Assembly: GCA_902767355.1 (NCBI GenBank)
Contig: CACXHG010000040.1
Span: 1-15,250 of the forward strand
DNA from: an uncultured Bacteroidia bacterium
GTDB lineage: Bacteria > Bacteroidota > Bacteroidia > Bacteroidales > UBA932
DNA length: 15,250 nucleotides
Direction of reading: 5' to 3'
In this document: positions 13,026-15,250 of the stretch, one piece after another
How the letters are laid out: each line of letters opens with the position of its first letter
Position numbering within the stretch: the first letter of the stretch is position 1
Made by a program: the position numbers and the translations under genes
The notes under the pieces: generated by a model
Database searches by the model: none
What the model was told of the DNA's origin: nothing
The model's input: the letters and a program-made list of their open reading frames with translations, nothing else

Positions 13026-15250
13026 CTATTGTATTACAGGAGAAAGGGTGAACTTGAACTCGCGGGGCTGTGCGTGCAGGCGGTATTGTTCCAGTGGCCA
13101 GCTCTGCCAGGAGTCTATGCCGCCCACGCCCATCTGCGCCAGGTCCACGTTGACATAAGTGAGGCCGTCATACTTGCCATAGAGATCCATCGAGTGCCGC
13201 GCCGCGCCGGCCTGTACGTTGCTGGGATTCTCGCGCACGGGAGTTCCGTGCTCCATGCAGTCCAACTGCCGCATGTTATAAAGCAGGGCCGATGCCGAAA
13301 ACTCTGAAACAGAAGTGAATTCCAGGCCGTTACCCGCATTGTCCAGGACCCTGAAATAGCGCATGCCGGTGTGCGTGCCCGATTCCTGCGTGCGGACATA
13401 GCCGTAGTGGTACTGCTCGGACACCTTCTGGCGGTAGCGACCGACCAGAGTCGAAGACTTACGGTCACAATAGTTCTCCCACGGCCCGTTGCCGTAGAAG
13501 TCTATGTTGGAGTATCTGCCGGGCATGGCCAGTTTCATGCCGTAGCGGAACAGGTCTGGCAACTGGTCCAACCCCCCGGCATCTTCCATTTTTTCGGATA
13601 TTTCCACCCGGCCGTCAGGGTAAATGTCGTATGTAAGGCTAAGGCGCGCAGCCCCGCGTATCGGGGCATAGACGGCAGTGGCACGCCATATTTCGGCAAG
13701 CTGCACGACGTCCAAGCTCTCCAGTTTGGGCTCCAGATAACGCCACATGCCCATCACTTCCCCGTCACAAAGCTTCGCACCCATGTCGTTCTCTACCGGG
13801 GCGCGGGCAAATTCCGGCGTCAGCGGTTCCTCGATAAGCGATTGTCCGCCAATGACATAATCCACAATAAAGCCGGAGTCAGGGCTGATGGTGAGACTCC
13901 ACGGGGCAATGCGCTCGGAGGCGGTGCCATCGTAGGCCAGACGGCCGTAGAACCGGTAGCCGTCAGGGGTCTGTTCGCAAAGCGCCTTGGACGCCGCCCT
14001 GTGCTGGCGATCTATCTGCCTGGAAGTGCCTGCCTTGAGCAGAATCTGGTCGTAGGCTACCTCTGTGCCGGCCGGCAGCAGCGCGTCTTTCTCTTTCAGC
14101 TTCCAGGAAACATTGATATAGGTGTCCTGCTCTATCTCCATTATCTCCTTGGCCTGCCTGCGGGTCAGCGGCAGTGTCACCTTGGTGGTTTCTCCCGGTC
14201 CGGCGCTCACGTTTTCTACCGTGCCGGTCAGCACGGCTTCGCCGCCGGAGACGATTGTCCAATGCATGGCATAAGCCGATAAATCCTTGAAAAAGAACTC
14301 ATTGGTAACATTGAGGGTGAAAGGCGCATTGCCGGCTGCGGTGTGGATATCCTGCAGTTGATAGCGAATCTCATAGGCGTGGGGGTGCCAGCTGCGGTCG
14401 GCAGCCACTATGCCGTTGCAGTTAAACGAGCCGTCGGAGGCGTCGTAGCCGTTGAAATCGCCGCCAAAGACGAATTTCCTGCCTGCAGGATTGTCTGCCG
14501 GCCACTCCAGAGCCTGGTCGGCAAAGTCCCAGATAAAGCCGCCCTGATAGCAGGGGTACTTGCGTATCAGGTCCCAGTATTCCTTGAAATTGCCCACTGA
14601 ATTGCCCATGGCGTGTGCATATTCGCATTGGATGAGCGGGCGGGGCGGGTTCTTGAGGCAATATTTTTCGCTGGAGTCGGGGCTGGCATACATTGGGCAC
14701 ACGATGTCGGTGTTGCGCTCCTCCTCTGCACGCTCGTACTGCACGGGGCGCGTAGGGTCGTAGGCCTTGATCCAGTCGTAGCAGGCCATGAAGTTGGGGC
14801 CGTTGCCGGCTTCGTTGCCAAGGCTCCAGACAATCACACAGGGGTGGTTGATGTCGCGCTTGACCATACGCTGGTCCCGGATCAGGTGCGCCGCCTTGTA
14901 GTCGGGGCGCTTTGCCAGGGTAGCCGCCTCGTAGCCCATTCCGTGCGACTCGATGTTACCCTCGTCCACCACATAGAGGCCATAGCGGTCGCAGAGCGAG
15001 TACCAGAGCGGGTCGTTGGGATAGTGGCTGGTGCGCACAGCATTGATATTCAACTCTTTCATTATGCGGATGTCTCGAATCATCTCCGCCTCGGACACGA
15101 TGTAGCCGCCATGCTCGCTGAGCTCGTGCCGGTTGGTGCCCTTGATCAGTACGGGCTTGCCGTTGACCAGCAGCTGGGAGTTCTTGACCTGCACGCTGCG
15201 GAAGCCGAAGTCTATCTTGGTGCTCTCTTCCAGGCCTTTGGCAGAGATGG
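13026..15250 (-). CDS. GH2 beta-galactosidase (LacZ/EbgA type), N-terminus outside the window
   Basis: The frame is open to the window end; about 741 codons are visible and roughly 250-300 N-terminal residues (signal, sugar-binding jelly roll) are missing. GTG 15194 is not a start: IDFGFRSVQVKNSQLLVNGK reads through it as in LacZ. Catalytic TIM barrel: acid/base Glu in WSLGNEAGNG (codon 14811-14813), nucleophile Glu in IQCEYAHAMGNS (codon 14622-14624), and NRHE plus RTSHYPND loops. The C-terminal part carries the beta-galactosidase small-chain domain (APVENDMG, FYGNGPWENY, SGTHTGMRYF). It should hydrolyse terminal beta-galactosides. Whether it is exported cannot be seen. Probably an operon with the downstream YhcH-like gene. 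Confidence 0.93.
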   Translation of the reverse strand, partial: ISAKGLEESTKIDFGFRSVQVKNSQLLVNGKPVLIKGTNRHELSEHGGYIVSEAEMIRDIRIMKELNINAVRTSHYPNDPLWYSLCDRYGLYVVDEGNIESHGMGYEAATLAKRPDYKAAHLIRDQRMVKRDINHPCVIVWSLGNEAGNGPNFMACYDWIKAYDPTRPVQYERAEEERNTDIVCPMYASPDSSEKYCLKNPPRPLIQCEYAHAMGNSVGNFKEYWDLIRKYPCYQGGFIWDFADQALEWPADNPAGRKFVFGGDFNGYDASDGSFNCNGIVAADRSWHPHAYEIRYQLQDIHTAAGNAPFTLNVTNEFFFKDLSAYAMHWTIVSGGEAVLTGTVENVSAGPGETTKVTLPLTRRQAKEIMEIEQDTYINVSWKLKEKDALLPAGTEVAYDQILLKAGTSRQIDRQHRAASKALCEQTPDGYRFYGRLAYDGTASERIAPWSLTISPDSGFIVDYVIGGQSLIEEPLTPEFARAPVENDMGAKLCDGEVMGMWRYLEPKLESLDVVQLAEIWRATAVYAPIRGAARLSLTYDIYPDGRVEISEKMEDAGGLDQLPDLFRYGMKLAMPGRYSNIDFYGNGPWENYCDRKSSTLVGRYRQKVSEQYHYGYVRTQESGTHTGMRYFRVLDNAGNGLEFTSVSEFSASALLYNMRQLDCMEHGTPVRENPSNVQAGAARHSMDLYGKYDGLTYVNVDLAQMGVGGIDSWQSWPLEQYRLHAQPREFKFTLSPVIQ

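Overview
The window looks like the chromosome of a GC-rich member of the Bacteroidota, most likely Bacteroidales. The reasons are promoter-like TAnnTTTG -7 boxes, few Shine-Dalgarno sites, a tRNA gene without encoded CCA, a single-chain pyruvate:ferredoxin oxidoreductase, and a GH2 beta-galactosidase paired with a YhcH/EbgC protein. Genus cannot be settled from this sequence.

Layout. Positions 1-1400 hold the end of a polysaccharide flippase and a cyclophilin-type lipoprotein PPIase (+). A strong hairpin terminator separates them from nifJ/PFOR (1545-5081, -). A small secreted protein of unknown function (5230-5931, +) converges on fabD (5942-6823, -). The two ends are 10 bp apart, and each has a terminator that runs into the other gene's last codons. 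fabD and tRNA-Arg(CCG) (6891-6962) are divergent with interleaved promoters.

The most interesting part is 6946-12323, a compact integrated element in the 3' end of tRNA-Arg. An 18-bp direct repeat of the tRNA end (6946-6963 and 12306-12323) marks attL and attR, giving a unit of 5,360 bp. All its recognisable genes are on the minus strand, in two blocks. The right block is tyrosine integrase, a 102-aa GSGN/coiled-coil protein and a 287-aa unknown, closed by a terminator at 9527-9563. The left block is an HTH/excisionase-like protein, two adjacent proteins sharing a DUF6291-like domain, a DnaC-type AAA+ ATPase, and a 39-aa purely acidic ORF joined by an ATGA overlap. Both ends carry TGCACCAC repeats spaced 11 bp apart and a shared GCTATATATCAG repeat. 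Further repeats lie at 9422-9477 (21-22 bp period), 7308-7345 (11 bp period) and 7072-7138 (nested hairpins), and these are candidate origin or regulatory sites. No relaxase, conjugation, capsid, terminase or toxin gene is seen, so this resembles a minimal self-excising, self-replicating hitchhiker such as a phage satellite or a tiny mobilisable island.

Right of attR the chromosome resumes with a gene-free hairpin-rich stretch holding two near-identical 36-bp repeats (12324-12546). Then come a YhcH/EbgC-like gene and a GH2 beta-galactosidase running off the window (13026-15250, -), which form a beta-galactoside operon.
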